From positions 1-64,000 of the forward strand of contig NZ_JAFELM010000024.1 of NCBI RefSeq assembly GCF_016890225.1: DNA of 64,000 nt, read 5' to 3'. The position numbers and the translations under genes were made by a program. The stretch is from Bacillus suaedaesalsae. GTDB taxonomy: Bacteria > Bacillota > Bacilli > Bacillales > SA4. A model generated the notes under the pieces. That model searched no databases. It had not been told where the DNA came from and was given only the letters and a program-made list of their open reading frames with translations. Below are positions 9,779-19,679 of this stretch, piece after piece; position 1 is the stretch's first letter; each line of letters starts with the position of its first letter.

Positions 9779-10678
9779 TTAAGCAGTTTTACTCATTTCA
9801 CTAGAACGTTCTTTCTTCTTATTAGAGGATACGTATACTCCGGCTAAAATTAGCATAAAGCCTATAATCATTGTAAGATGAATACGTTCATTTAAAATAA
9901 GTGCTCCCCATAACATTGCTGATATCGGAACAAGATATGTCACGAGAGAAGCAAATTCTGGGCTTCCCCTTTGAATGCAATAATAATACAAGAGATACGC
10001 GATTCCCGATCCAAATACCCCAAGTCCAATTAGTCCAAAAAATACAGTTGGTTCTACTATCTTTATAAAGATTGATTGGTCTGTTAATAAAACCATGATA
10101 AAGCTGATGAATGTCGCTACTAATAATGTACTTGCTGAAGTCATCGTAATACTCACAGATGACAAGTATTTTTTTGATAGATGTGTAGAAAAACCATAGC
10201 AAATTGTAGCGCCAATCATTGTAAATAATCCAATTATCGATTGTTCTTTAATATTTTCCATATTAACTCCGGATAATAATACAATTCCTGCAAAACCTAA
10301 TACAATTCCTATCCATTGAAACTTTTTTAGCTTATTATGAAAAAATAAAAAGCCAATCATAATCGTCCATATAGGAGTTGTAGCATTGATTAGCGAAGCA
10401 TAACTACTTGTAATTCTAGTCTCACTTAACGCAATCAAAAACCAAGGTATAGCATTATTTAAAAAAGATACTAAAATAATCATCTTAATTGGAAGTCTTT
10501 TAAACCCTTTCCACTCCCTACGAATGGCTATGATTAAGATTAAAATCATTGTTCCAAATAGGCACCTTCCAAAAACAACGCCCCACGCACCAATAGGCTC
10601 AACTAATAGTTTAATAAATAAAAAAGATGTTCCCCATATCAAACTTAAAATAATTAGCGCACTATACAACTTCGCCAT
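9779..10678 (-). CDS. EamA-family drug/metabolite transporter
   Basis: This 299-residue integral membrane protein has ten predicted hydrophobic segments arranged as two EamA repeats, one from about residue 8 to 138 and one from about 150 to 285. It shows the family's ILSLIWGTSFLFIK start and ALILNERIHLTMIIGFMLILAGVY end. EamA proteins export amino acids, purines or other metabolites; the substrate cannot be read from sequence. The C terminus is basic. It precedes ykrA by 21 bases on the same strand. Confidence 0.85.
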   Translation of the reverse strand: MAKLYSALIILSLIWGTSFLFIKLLVEPIGAWGVVFGRCLFGTMILILIIAIRREWKGFKRLPIKMIILVSFLNNAIPWFLIALSETRITSSYASLINATTPIWTIMIGFLFFHNKLKKFQWIGIVLGFAGIVLLSGVNMENIKEQSIIGLFTMIGATICYGFSTHLSKKYLSSVSITMTSASTLLVATFISFIMVLLTDQSIFIKIVEPTVFFGLIGLGVFGSGIAYLLYYYCIQRGSPEFASLVTYLVPISAMLWGALILNERIHLTMIIGFMLILAGVYVSSNKKKERSSEMSKTA

Positions 10679-10844
10679 TAATCCATCTCCTTACAGTTCA
10701 TCATTTAACGCTAATTGATGAAACAACAAATTGTCAATCTTTATCATAATTCCATTTTTACCCATGAAAAGGTTTAGACTAAATCCATATACTAAAAATA
10801 TACAAGCCGTCTGGACCTGAATAAAACTTGTACGAAAGGAGAGA

Positions 10845-10925
10845 ATGGATAAAATGCTTAAAAAACTTAGACGAAAACTATTAGAGCAGTGGAATGATAT
10901 GTTACGTAAGAGAACAATTGCTTAA
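10845..10925 (+). CDS. Possible 26-residue basic amphipathic peptide
   Basis: An ATG preceded by AAAGGAGAGA opens a 26-codon frame that encodes MDKMLKKLRRKLLEQWNDML followed by RKRTIA. The product is strongly basic and would form an amphipathic helix with Leu, Trp and Met on one face, as in small membrane-associated peptides. It stands alone between the divergent transporter gene and rpoY. I do not recognise a family. Support is limited to the good ribosome site and the composition. Confidence 0.45.
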   Translation: MDKMLKKLRRKLLEQWNDMLRKRTIA

Positions 10926-11194
10926 TACAATGCAAACGTTAATTTTCCTTAATTAGAAAAAACATGAAAAAGTATCAGATATACTTTATAATAAATAATA
11001 ACGTGATTCCCTATAGTTGGAACTTGTAGAAAGATTTGCTTAATATACAAGAACATCTTATAATTGTTTTTATTTGCTACTAGAAAAAAAATTAGTAAAT
11101 CAATTAGCTTAGTAACTGTTCAAACCGCTTAAAAACACCAATAAAGTACGGTTGAACTAGATATATATAATAGGAAGTCAAGGAGAGATAGAAC
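10926..11194. other. Upstream region of rpoY-rnjA
   Basis: This AT-rich stretch lacks a further gene. GTTCAAACCG and CGGTTGAAC form an inverted repeat at about 11117-11155, just before the rpoY ribosome site AAGGAGAGATAGAAC. Promoter boxes could not be assigned with confidence. Confidence 0.4.
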
Positions 11195-11404
11195 ATGATA
11201 TTTAAAGTATTTTTTCAAGAGGATATTTTTCAAGCACCAGTACGAGAACACACAAAGACAATGTATGTAGAAGCTGATAACGAAGGTGACGTAAGAACGA
11301 AATTAGCAGAACGTCCTTATAACATTGAATTTATCCAAAGTGTGACAGGTGCATATCTGGATTACGAAAAACAATCAGAAAATTATAAATTGGAGACGGT
11401 ATAA
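11195..11404 (+). CDS. rpoY: RNA polymerase epsilon subunit
   Basis: RpoY is the small epsilon subunit of Firmicute RNA polymerase, which binds the enzyme near the secondary channel side. The 69-residue product has the family's start MIFKVFFQ, the EHTKTMYVEADNEGDVRTKL centre and the YNIEFIQSVTGAYLDYE end. It lies 3 bases before rnjA, the conserved pairing seen across Bacillales. A strong ribosome site (AAGGAGAGA) precedes the ATG. Confidence 0.95.
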   Translation: MIFKVFFQEDIFQAPVREHTKTMYVEADNEGDVRTKLAERPYNIEFIQSVTGAYLDYEKQSENYKLETV

Positions 11405-11407
11405 GTT

Positions 11408-13075
11408 ATGAAGTTTGTAAAAAATGACCAAACAGCCGTTTTCGCTCTCGGTGGATTAGGCGAAATCGGAAAGAACACATACGGTGTTCAATTTCAGGAT
11501 GAAATCATCCTTATCGATGCAGGAATAAAGTTTCCAGAGGACGAACTACTGGGTATCGATTACGTAATTCCTGACTACAGCTATTTAGTTAAAAATGTCG
11601 ATAAAATAAAAGGATTATTTATTACACACGGGCATGAGGATCATATTGGGGGGATTCCATACCTATTAAGGGAAGTAAATATTCCGATCTATGGTGGAAA
11701 GCTAGCGCTAGGACTAATAAAGAATAAATTAGAAGAGCATGGTTTACTGCGCCAAACGACATTACACGAAATTAAAGAAGATGACATTATTAAATTCAGA
11801 AAGACTTCCGTCACGTTCTATAGGACAACTCATAGTATTCCAGATGCATATGGAATAGTCGTAAAGACACCACCTGGGCAAATTGTCCATACAGGTGACT
11901 TTAAGTTTGACTTCACTCCAGTTGGAGAACCTGCTAACTTAACAAAAATGGCTGAGATTGGGAAAGAAGGAGTACTTTGTTTACTATCAGATAGTACAAA
12001 TAGTGAAGTACCACATTTCACCATGTCAGAACGACGAGTTGGAGAAAGCATTCACGAAATTTTCCGTAAGGTATCAGGTAGAATCATATTTGCTACCTTC
12101 GCATCAAATATCCACCGTCTTCAACAAGTTGTGGAAGCAGCTGTTCAAAACGGAAGAAAGGTCGCTGTATTCGGACGTAGTATGGAATCAGCAATGAGAA
12201 TTGGACAAGAACTTGGGTATATTACTTGTCCAAAGGATACACTTATTGAAGCATCACAAATTAATCGATTACCTGCCGATAAAGTTGTGATTTTATGTAC
12301 AGGTAGTCAAGGTGAACCGATGGCTGCTCTTTCAAGAATTGCAAACGGTACACATCGTCAAATCCAAATTATACCTGGTGATACAGTTGTATTCTCATCT
12401 TCACCTATCCCTGGTAATACAATAAGTGTAAGTCGTACGATTAACAGTCTATTCAAAGCAGGTGCTGAAGTTATTCACGGTTCTTTAAGTGATATTCATA
12501 CATCTGGACATGGTGGACAAGAAGAGCAAAAGCTTATGCTTCGCTTAATGAAACCTAAGTTCTTCATGCCGATTCATGGTGAATATAGAATGCAAAAAAT
12601 GCATACAAAACTTGCAGTCGATTGTGGTGTACAAGAAGAAAATTGCTTCATCATGGATAACGGTGAAGTATTAGCACTAGGTTCTGAGGAAGCTAGTGTT
12701 GCAGGGAAAATTCCTTCTGGGAATGTATATATTGATGGTAGTGGAATTGGCGATATTGGTAATATCGTGCTTCGAGACCGTAGAATTCTTTCTGAGGAAG
12801 GTCTTGTAATCGTTGTTGTTAGCATTAATATGAAGGAACATAAAATTGCTGCTGGTCCAGATTTAATCTCTCGTGGCTTTGTATATATGAGAGAATCAGG
12901 TGACTTAATAAATGATGCTCAAAGTTTAATTACGAAACATTTAAATCGTGTAATGGAAAGAAAAACATCTCAGTGGTCAGAAATTAAAAATGAAATTACA
13001 GATACGTTATCACCTTTCCTATATGAAAAAACAAAACGTCGTCCAATGATTTTACCGATCATTATGGAAGTATAA
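11408..13075 (+). CDS. rnjA: Ribonuclease J1
   Basis: RNase J1 is the essential 5'-3' exoribonuclease and endonuclease of bacilli and acts in RNA decay and 16S rRNA maturation. The metallo-beta-lactamase motif HGHEDHIGG lies at residues 74-82. The beta-CASP region follows, with [13 protein letters not shown] and [10 protein letters not shown], and the RNA-binding [15 protein letters not shown] segment lies near 364. At 555 residues it is full length. It is co-transcribed with rpoY and ends at a strong bidirectional terminator. Confidence 0.97.
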   Translation: MKFVKNDQTAVFALGGLGEIGKNTYGVQFQDEIILIDAGIKFPEDELLGIDYVIPDYSYLVKNVDKIKGLFITHGHEDHIGGIPYLLREVNIPIYGGKLALGLIKNKLEEHGLLRQTTLHEIKEDDIIKFRKTSVTFYRTTHSIPDAYGIVVKTPPGQIVHTGDFKFDFTPVGEPANLTKMAEIGKEGVLCLLSDSTNSEVPHFTMSERRVGESIHEIFRKVSGRIIFATFASNIHRLQQVVEAAVQNGRKVAVFGRSMESAMRIGQELGYITCPKDTLIEASQINRLPADKVVILCTGSQGEPMAALSRIANGTHRQIQIIPGDTVVFSSSPIPGNTISVSRTINSLFKAGAEVIHGSLSDIHTSGHGGQEEQKLMLRLMKPKFFMPIHGEYRMQKMHTKLAVDCGVQEENCFIMDNGEVLALGSEEASVAGKIPSGNVYIDGSGIGDIGNIVLRDRRILSEEGLVIVVVSINMKEHKIAAGPDLISRGFVYMRESGDLINDAQSLITKHLNRVMERKTSQWSEIKNEITDTLSPFLYEKTKRRPMILPIIMEV

Positions 13076-13082
13076 ATAGAAA

Positions 13083-13130
13083 AACCTTATTTAGCCCCAA
13101 ATCTTATTGATGAAGTCGCTAAATAAGGTT
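13083..13130. terminator. Bidirectional terminator after rnjA
   Basis: AACCTTATTTAGC and GCTAAATAAGGTT form a perfect 13-bp stem with a 22-base loop, followed by a T-run on the plus strand. Confidence 0.85.
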
Positions 13131-13146
13131 TTTTATTTTAAGCTGT

Positions 13147-13172
13147 CCCCCCTTTCATTAAGGAAAGGGGGG
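13147..13172 (-). terminator. GC-rich terminator after ktrC
   Basis: CCCCCCTTTC and GAAAGGGGGG form a perfect 10-bp stem just downstream of the ktrC stop codon. The T-run on the minus strand is displaced by about ten bases. Confidence 0.65.
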
Positions 13173-13179
13173 CTGGTTA

Positions 13180-13842
13180 TTAATCATCGATTAAGTTCTT
13201 CTCGAATCTGTTAATGTCTGTATCTGCACCAATTACAATTAGAATGTCACCTTGCTGAATTGTTTCGGATGCTTGCGGTGATACTAAAATCTCTTTCCCT
13301 CGTTTAATTGCCACAATATTAATTCCATATTTAGCACGTATATCTAAATCAATCAATGAGTAGCCATCAACATGTTTACTCGCAATAATCTCAACAATAC
13401 TGTGCTCATCAGATAATTCTAAGTAATCTAATACGTTGTTAGACACAATATTATTCGCAATTCGTTGACCCATATCTCGTTCGGGGTGTACGATATTGTC
13501 TGCTCCAATTTTCGATAAAACCTTTTCATGATAATCATTTTGAGCTTTTACCGTAATATTTTTTACACCTAGTTCTTTAAGAATGAGTGTTGTTAATATA
13601 CTTGATTGAATATTATCGCCAATTGCCACAATTACGTGATCAAAATTACGAATACCTAAGCTTTTTAGAACCATTTCATCAGTTGTGTCCCCCACAACAG
13701 CATGTGAAGCAATGGATGCATATTCGTTTACTCTGTCTTCATCTAGGTCAATCGCTAATACTTCCATCCCCTGTTGACTTAATGTACGACAAATACTTCC
13801 ACCAAATCTCCCTAGCCCTATGACGGCAAACTCTTTTTTCAC
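13180..13842 (-). CDS. ktrC: KtrC, regulatory gating subunit of Ktr potassium uptake
   Basis: KtrC is a cytoplasmic RCK ring protein that gates the KtrD channel. The RCK_N Rossmann domain begins with FAVIGLGRFGGSIC and includes VVGDTTDE and HVIVAIG, and the RCK_C (TrkA_C) domain spans roughly 135-221. In bacilli the RCK_N domain binds ATP/ADP and RCK_C binds c-di-AMP, which shuts uptake. The start is taken as the GTG at 13842 with GGAGG seven bases upstream, giving MKKEFAVIG; the longer frame from 13878 lacks this support. Its position next to rnjA matches B. subtilis ykqB. No ktrD lies nearby. Confidence 0.9.
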   Translation of the reverse strand: MKKEFAVIGLGRFGGSICRTLSQQGMEVLAIDLDEDRVNEYASIASHAVVGDTTDEMVLKSLGIRNFDHVIVAIGDNIQSSILTTLILKELGVKNITVKAQNDYHEKVLSKIGADNIVHPERDMGQRIANNIVSNNVLDYLELSDEHSIVEIIASKHVDGYSLIDLDIRAKYGINIVAIKRGKEILVSPQASETIQQGDILIVIGADTDINRFEKNLIDD

Positions 13843-13954
13843 ATTAATTCCTCCAATGGTTTTACAGTTAATCTCCACTATTTTACCATAAACCTTGATT
13901 GTTGGAAGATACTCTACTCTAAATTAGTCATAAATCAATCTAACCCATAGAAAA

Positions 13955-14274
13955 AGAGGCTAGGACGAACTAAAACACGATACTCTAAAGACGAAAGATA
14001 GCCTTTTATACAGCTGTTAATTTCCGTGCAAGACTTCGCTTTCCGCGGGGTGTTGGTGAGCCTCCTCAGTCGTTCCTCCCTGCGGGGTCTCACCTAAACT
14101 CGCTTCTCCCGCAGGAGTCTTCGTCTTGCACTCCAATTAACAGCTAGAACATACTTAAAACAAAACGTACTAACAAAACAAATAAAAAAATCCGAACTCA
14201 TTCAAATCCTAATAACGAATTTGAGATGATTGTTCGGATTTTTCTTCGCCGAAAATATTTTTGGCCAAGCCTCT
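13955..14274 (+). repeat. Dispersed repeat family A, copy 1
   Basis: The copy begins AGAGGCTAGGACGAACTAAA and ends CCAAGCCTCT, so its ends form an imperfect inverted repeat. The core contains CGCTTTCCGCGGGG, GAGCCTCCTCAG, CTGCGGGGTCTCACC and CCCGCAGGAGTC, which can fold on itself. Toward the right end TCCGAAC and GTTCGGA flank a long hairpin next to T-runs and can act as a terminator. No protein is encoded. It lies just after the ABC exporter operon. Confidence 0.85.
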
Positions 14275-14282
14275 CTAATCTT

Positions 14283-16103
14283 CTATCCAGCACTTAACAT
14301 ATTAAATTGTGCTTTTACTAATTTATAATACTCACCTTTTACGTCCATTAATTCACTATGGTTGCCCTGTTCAATTATTTCTCCGTGATCAAGGACAATA
14401 ATATTATCAGCTTCACGAATGGTTGAAAGTCTATGAGCAATAATAATCGCTGTACGATTTTCAAGCAACGTTTTTAACGCTAGCTGTATTTTCACTTCTG
14501 TTTCAGTGTCAATACTTGCTGTTGCTTCATCTAGTATTAATATACTCGGATCCGCTAATAATGCACGGGCAAAAGAAATGAGCTGTCTTTCTCCAACTGA
14601 AAGTACATTCCCTCTTTCTTCTACTTCTGTTTCGTATCCATTTGATAGTTTTTCGATAAACACGTTTGCTCCGACAGCAGTTGCAGCATTTATTACCTCT
14701 TCGTCCGAAGCATTAGGATTACCAAATCGAATGTTATCCATGATTGTTCCTGAAAATATAAACGTATCTTGTAAAACAACACTAATTTGAGTACGAATAC
14801 TATCAAGTGTAACGTCCTTTAAATCGTTACCGTCAATTTTAACTGACCCACTTGTTGGATCATAAAATCGGCTAACCAGGTTAGCAATTGTTGTTTTCCC
14901 TGATCCTGTGTGTCCAACTAAAGCAACAGTTTGACCAGCCTTCATTTCAAGAGAGACACCTTTTAATGCTTTTCTCTTTTCATCGTAAGCAAATTCTACT
15001 TGCTCAAATTCAATATGACCCTTGATATTTTCTAATTTCTTCGCATTATCTTTTTCTGGCACATTTGGTTTTTCATCTAGAAATTCAAAAATACGTTCAG
15101 AGGAAGCCATCGCCATTAGTAACTGATTGTATATTTGACCAATTCGAGAGATTGGCTCCCAGAACATTCCTAAGTAGAATGCAAAGGAAACAAATACTCC
15201 TATTTGGATTGTATCGTTTAGAATTAATGATGTACCATACCAGATTAGAATAGCTGTTCCTATTGCATTGGACATTTCAACAAATGGTCTGAACATTGCA
15301 TTTTTCTTAGTTGCATCTTTCCAGGAGTCATGGGTTTCTAAATTTACACCATCAAAGAATTCCATGTTTTCATGCTCTTGTGTGAACGATTGTGTTACAC
15401 GAATACCTTGAATACTCTCATTTAAATGTGAGTTTAATTTAGATTGTTTTATACGTACTACTTGCCATGAACGTCTAATGTTTCTTCTTAAGCTAGTAGA
15501 AATAAAGAACATAATTGGTAGTATAATCAGCACGGCTATCGTAAGCTCTGGACTTAATGTAAATAATATGAACACTATTCCTATAAGCATGATGACATCC
15601 ATTAATAAATTGATGACACCACTAGTAAATAGTTCCTGTAAGGAGTTAACATCATTTAAAATACGAACTAAGATCGACCCGGCTGATCTTGAATCAAAGA
15701 ATCGATGAGATAAGCGCTGAACATGTGTAAATAAATGTTGTCTTAAATCATAAATAATATTTTGTCCTAACATATTCGTCCAACGAATTCGTAATATATT
15801 CGCTACATACGAGATGGTGTACATACCTGCGATGATAAGTACAAGTGTTACTAAAAGGTCCGCATCCTTATTTTCAATTGCATGGTCAAACGTATATACC
15901 CCGATGATAATTGGAATGATTAATCTTACAGCTGTGGAAACAATCATCGCTAAAAAGGATAGTGGTAATAAATTCTTAGAATATGGAACCATGTACGCGA
16001 ACAATCTAGATAACTGCTGCCAGTTAAAAGATTTCTCAATTACTTGCTCAGTAGAATAATGAAATCGATTTAAATGCTTTTTACTATTTTCTCTTCCTTT
16101 CAC
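14283..16103 (-). CDS. ABC exporter half-transporter, subunit with degenerate signature motif
   Basis: This 606-residue protein has a six-helix ABC exporter domain (about 30-330) fused to a nucleotide-binding domain (about 355-600). The Walker A is GHTGSGKTT and the Walker B is SILILDEATA, with the catalytic Glu intact. The signature is LSVGERQ instead of LSGGQ. Together with the upstream partner gene, 15 bases away, it forms a heterodimer whose one ATP site is degenerate. The pair resembles B. subtilis YfiB/YfiC. The substrate is unknown; drugs or lipids are typical. It is the second gene of the pair. Confidence 0.88.
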   Translation of the reverse strand: MKGRENSKKHLNRFHYSTEQVIEKSFNWQQLSRLFAYMVPYSKNLLPLSFLAMIVSTAVRLIIPIIIGVYTFDHAIENKDADLLVTLVLIIAGMYTISYVANILRIRWTNMLGQNIIYDLRQHLFTHVQRLSHRFFDSRSAGSILVRILNDVNSLQELFTSGVINLLMDVIMLIGIVFILFTLSPELTIAVLIILPIMFFISTSLRRNIRRSWQVVRIKQSKLNSHLNESIQGIRVTQSFTQEHENMEFFDGVNLETHDSWKDATKKNAMFRPFVEMSNAIGTAILIWYGTSLILNDTIQIGVFVSFAFYLGMFWEPISRIGQIYNQLLMAMASSERIFEFLDEKPNVPEKDNAKKLENIKGHIEFEQVEFAYDEKRKALKGVSLEMKAGQTVALVGHTGSGKTTIANLVSRFYDPTSGSVKIDGNDLKDVTLDSIRTQISVVLQDTFIFSGTIMDNIRFGNPNASDEEVINAATAVGANVFIEKLSNGYETEVEERGNVLSVGERQLISFARALLADPSILILDEATASIDTETEVKIQLALKTLLENRTAIIIAHRLSTIREADNIIVLDHGEIIEQGNHSELMDVKGEYYKLVKAQFNMLSAG

Positions 16104-16118
16104 AATGCTCCCCCTTTC

Positions 16119-17867
16119 TTATTGACCTTGAAGTACAGTTTCTCGATCTTTATATTGAATTTCATAGATTCGTTGGTAAGGTCCATTATTATTTAAAAGC
16201 TCATCATGGACACCACGTTCCACTACTGCACCGTTTTCTAATACTAGAATTTCATCCGCATGTTTTAGAGAAGAGATTCTGTGGGCAATAATAAACGTTG
16301 TGCGACCATCCATTACCTCTTTAAAAGCCTTTTGAATCTTGAATTCTGTATCCATATCTACCGCACTTGTCGCATCATCTAATACGAGAATGCTAGGATT
16401 GATTAAGATTGCACGAGCAATGGCAATTCTTTGCTTTTGTCCACCAGAAAGCCCCATACCACGCTCTCCAAGCATCGTATCGTAACCATCGGGCATCTCC
16501 ATAATAAACTCATGTGCTTGTGCTCTTTTTGCTGCATCAATAATTTGTTCCATTGTTGCATCAGGATTTCCATAAGCGATATTCGCTTTAATAGATGATG
16601 AGAATAAGAATGATTCTTGTAAAACAAATCCTATATTACTTCTTAATGTATTTAACGAATATTCCTTAATATCTAAACCATCAACTAAAATGTTTCCTTC
16701 AGTCGGTTCATAAAATCTTGTAATCAGTTGAGTAATACTCGTTTTCCCGCTTCCAGTGGCACCAATTAATCCAATTACCTTACCTGGTGTTGCATCAAAG
16801 CTGATAGACTTTAAAGCAATGTCATCCTCAGGCTTATATTGTAAAGTAACATCTTTAAATTGAACGTGCCCAAGCAGTCGATCCTTAACTACCGGATGTT
16901 CCTTTTCATGAATCTCATTATCTGCTTCAAGAATTTCTAATAATCTCTCACCTGATGCCTTTGATTGAGAAAATAGATTGATAACAAACCCTAAGTTCAT
17001 GATTGGCCACATAATGTACCAAACTAAACTAAAGAAAGCGACTAGTTCTCCAGGCTGAACATCACCATTAATAACTAAATAACCACCATAAGATAATAAT
17101 GCAACAACACATATATTTCCGATAAATTCCATTAACGGGAAGTATTTTGCCCATACATCTGAGGTTTCAAGATATTTTTGACGGTAATCTCCGTTTGAGT
17201 CATTGAATTTATCAATTTCAAAGTTTTCACGTGATAGAGATTTAACAGTATTAATTCCACTAATATTTTCTTGAACCTTTGTATTTAGCTTTCCGAATGA
17301 TTTACGAATCCCTCTGAACGCTGGATGTACTCGTTTATCAAAACGGTATACAACGATGGCTAAAAATGGAAGTGCAGCCATTGTAACGAAGGTTAATGGC
17401 ACTGAGTAATAAAACATTACCCCTAAGCTGATTGAAACGAGTAATACAAATCGAAGCAATTCTGCAAATCCAAATGATAAGAAGAAGCGAAATCCTTCTA
17501 CATCTGCTGTTAAGCGAGACATAAGGTCACCGGTTTTTGCATTGTCATAGTAGCGAAACGGCAAAAACTGCAACTTTTCATATAGTGAATTTCTTAGTTT
17601 ATAAACTGAACGGATACCGAACATGTCTCCTAAGTATTGATGAAAGAATGTTGTTAATCCTTTCACAGCCATTAAAGCAACAAATCCAATTGCTAAGTAT
17701 GGTACATACTCATATTTGCCATCAATGATTACATCATCAATCGTAAATTGTAAAATCATCGGATAAATAACTGTGATTGCTGTTACAAAAAGCAAAAAAA
17801 ACATTGACCAATAAAAATAAGGTAAAAAAGGCCAATAAAACTGTTTCAGCTTTTTAAATGTCTCCAT
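16119..17867 (-). CDS. ABC exporter half-transporter, subunit with aspartate in Walker B
   Basis: This 582-residue exporter has six membrane helices over about 15-300 and a nucleotide-binding domain from about 335. The Walker A is GATGSGKTS and the signature LSGGQKQR is canonical, but the Walker B is SILVLDDATSAVD, with Asp where the catalytic Glu should be. Its Walker site therefore pairs with the partner's degenerate LSVGE signature to make the non-hydrolysing site, while its good signature completes the partner's active site. This is the usual logic of heterodimeric exporters such as BmrCD and TM287/288. It is the first gene of the pair. Confidence 0.88.
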   Translation of the reverse strand: METFKKLKQFYWPFLPYFYWSMFFLLFVTAITVIYPMILQFTIDDVIIDGKYEYVPYLAIGFVALMAVKGLTTFFHQYLGDMFGIRSVYKLRNSLYEKLQFLPFRYYDNAKTGDLMSRLTADVEGFRFFLSFGFAELLRFVLLVSISLGVMFYYSVPLTFVTMAALPFLAIVVYRFDKRVHPAFRGIRKSFGKLNTKVQENISGINTVKSLSRENFEIDKFNDSNGDYRQKYLETSDVWAKYFPLMEFIGNICVVALLSYGGYLVINGDVQPGELVAFFSLVWYIMWPIMNLGFVINLFSQSKASGERLLEILEADNEIHEKEHPVVKDRLLGHVQFKDVTLQYKPEDDIALKSISFDATPGKVIGLIGATGSGKTSITQLITRFYEPTEGNILVDGLDIKEYSLNTLRSNIGFVLQESFLFSSSIKANIAYGNPDATMEQIIDAAKRAQAHEFIMEMPDGYDTMLGERGMGLSGGQKQRIAIARAILINPSILVLDDATSAVDMDTEFKIQKAFKEVMDGRTTFIIAHRISSLKHADEILVLENGAVVERGVHDELLNNNGPYQRIYEIQYKDRETVLQGQ

Positions 17868-18225
17868 TAAAAACCCCTCCTTTGTTCCAACACCCTTAAA
17901 TAATATGTTGACTCTTACAATTACTAAAAATTAGAAAAATTAGAACGTATTTAAAAATATATCGGATTTCGAAGTAAATTACTAGTACTTTATTTCATTT
18001 TTTTAAACATTTTTACAAGTCGGATTTCGCATAATGCGTAATACTATTGAAGATATATAGAACCAAATATGACTTATCAGTTGATTTTACGTTATGGATT
18101 TCACGATACTACGATTGCTGCCATGTATCTATATAAAGCAAGTTGTACGTGGAAATGTCTAAAATTGGAATAAAAATGACCTTCGGATAGGTCTAAAAAT
18201 AATCATTAAATAACACAAAAAGGAA
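17868..18225. other. Intergenic region upstream of the ABC exporter
   Basis: About 360 AT-rich bases contain no supported gene. This must hold the promoter of the exporter operon on the minus strand, but no clear boxes were identified. Confidence 0.4.
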
Positions 18226-18245
18226 TCCGAATACTTTTATTCGGA
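18226..18245 (-). terminator. Intrinsic terminator after ykuV
   Basis: On the minus strand TCCGAATA-aaag-TATTCGGA is followed by TTCCTTTTTG. It ends the ykuU-ykuV transcript. Confidence 0.8.
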
Positions 18246-18294
18246 CCCCTTCTGGTCTACAGTCTGAAGCAAACGATTATATCGTTGGTTTCAT

Positions 18295-18744
18295 TTATTG
18301 CGAAGCTTCGTCTAATACTCGGTCAACACGCTTTGTTAACATCTTCATTCCGCTCCCTCCAGCTTGAAAATGTCGTAATGCACCAGTTTTATCAAATACA
18401 TAATAAGCAGGAACATACTGATTTTCAAAGGCATTCGTTAATTTATGTTCATTATCTACATAAATGGGTTGTGAGATATCATGCTCAGCGGCTACTTCTT
18501 TTATCTTTGCAATATCTAAATCTTCTTCAGATCTTGGCATATGTACGGCAATGACATTAAGTTGATCTTTATACTGATCCCGAAATTGATTGATCTCAGG
18601 CATCGCTTCCTTACACATATGACAGCTAATAGACCAGAAGTGTATGAGTGTTGGTTTAGCACCAACTAATTCTTCCCTGTTAACTTCTTTATTTAGCCAC
18701 TCGGTTGCTCCATCTAATGAAGGCATTGGTTCACGGAGTCTCAT
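18295..18744 (-). CDS. ykuV: Thiol-disulfide oxidoreductase YkuV
   Basis: This cytoplasmic thioredoxin-fold reductase has its active site at Cys41 and Cys44 in WSISCHMC. B. subtilis YkuV reduces protein disulfides, and this protein matches it in length (about 149 residues) and through motifs such as HMPRSEEDLD and YVPAYYVFDKTG. There is no signal peptide. The start is the ATG at 18744, seven bases after GGAGG; an ATG two codons earlier is too close. It follows ykuU by about 50 bases on the same strand, so peroxidase and reductase are probably co-expressed. Confidence 0.93.
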   Translation of the reverse strand: MRLREPMPSLDGATEWLNKEVNREELVGAKPTLIHFWSISCHMCKEAMPEINQFRDQYKDQLNVIAVHMPRSEEDLDIAKIKEVAAEHDISQPIYVDNEHKLTNAFENQYVPAYYVFDKTGALRHFQAGGSGMKMLTKRVDRVLDEASQ

Positions 18745-18795
18745 GATCATACCTCCTTTCTCATTGGGTTACCAAATTTATATTTCATAAATGAA

Positions 18796-19344
18796 TTAAG
18801 CCTTAATTGTTGCTTGTCCTGGTTTCCAGTTCGCTGGACATAGTCCACCTGTTTGCAAGGCTTGAAGTACACGTAACGTTTCGTCAACATCACGACCGAT
18901 ATTATTATGGTTAACAACTGAATACATTAATTCTCCGTCTGGACTAATGATGAATAGCCCACGTAGTGCGACTCCTTCCTCCTCAATTAACACACCATAG
19001 TCACGTGATACTTGATGATTTGTGTCAGCAGCTAATGGATATTTTAAATCCCCTAAGCCATTGTCTTTACGTTCTGTTTTGATCCATGCTAAATGAGTAT
19101 GAATTGTATCTGTAGAAACCCCAATTACTTCAGCATCTAAATCTTCAAATTCATCGTAGCGATCAGATAATGCTGTAATTTCTGTCGGACATACAAATGT
19201 AAAATCCATTGGATAAAAGAAAAGGACTGTCCATTTTTCATTTTTCATGTTATCTTCTAAACTAACTTTTCCGAATTCCTTATTTGACATTACAGCATCC
19301 ATCTCAAAACGTGGAGCTTGTTTCCCAACCATACGTTCAGCCAT
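18796..19344 (-). CDS. ykuU: 2-Cys peroxiredoxin YkuU
   Basis: This AhpC/TSA-family peroxidase reduces hydrogen peroxide and organic peroxides. The peroxidatic Cys52 is in DFTFVCPTE and the resolving Cys169 in GGLCPANWKPG, so it is a typical 2-Cys enzyme. The GGLC and C-terminal helix features suggest the overoxidation-sensitive or intermediate type; this is not certain. At 182 residues it is full length. Its downstream partner ykuV may supply reducing power. Cytoplasmic. Confidence 0.95.
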   Translation of the reverse strand: MAERMVGKQAPRFEMDAVMSNKEFGKVSLEDNMKNEKWTVLFFYPMDFTFVCPTEITALSDRYDEFEDLDAEVIGVSTDTIHTHLAWIKTERKDNGLGDLKYPLAADTNHQVSRDYGVLIEEEGVALRGLFIISPDGELMYSVVNHNNIGRDVDETLRVLQALQTGGLCPANWKPGQATIKA

Positions 19345-19630
19345 ATGTATATACCTCCAATATTTTTATCAAACTGCACAATCGTTAGTTTTATCATCTC
19401 TAACTTTTTTTAAACTACTTATTATGTTCTTGTTGTAAACAATGTTGGTATTAATTAGGTCTAGGCATCTTTACTTGATCAATAATGGCGAAGTACATAT
19501 ACTCTTAACAATAGTTCCTCGAAACTCTCAAAACTTAGTGTTTATAGAATCGCTCAAGAATCTATGCAAACAGCCTACAACATTGACATTGATTGATAAA
19601 ATTTATGAGGTCTGGCCTACTAAAAGTAAA
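19345..19630. other. Intergenic region between ykuU and ykuS
   Basis: About 290 bases hold no convincing gene on either strand. This should contain the ykuUV promoter on the minus strand. Confidence 0.4.
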
Positions 19631-19674
19631 AAACAGTGGAGTGCTTGTACGTTGTACATCTCACTCCACTGTTT
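19631..19674 (-). terminator. Intrinsic terminator after ykuS
   Basis: AAACAGTGGAGTG and CACTCCACTGTTT form a perfect 13-bp stem, with a small GTAC inner pairing in the loop. It lies immediately after the ykuS stop codon and is followed on the minus strand by TTTTAC. Confidence 0.8.
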
Positions 19675-19679
19675 ATTAT

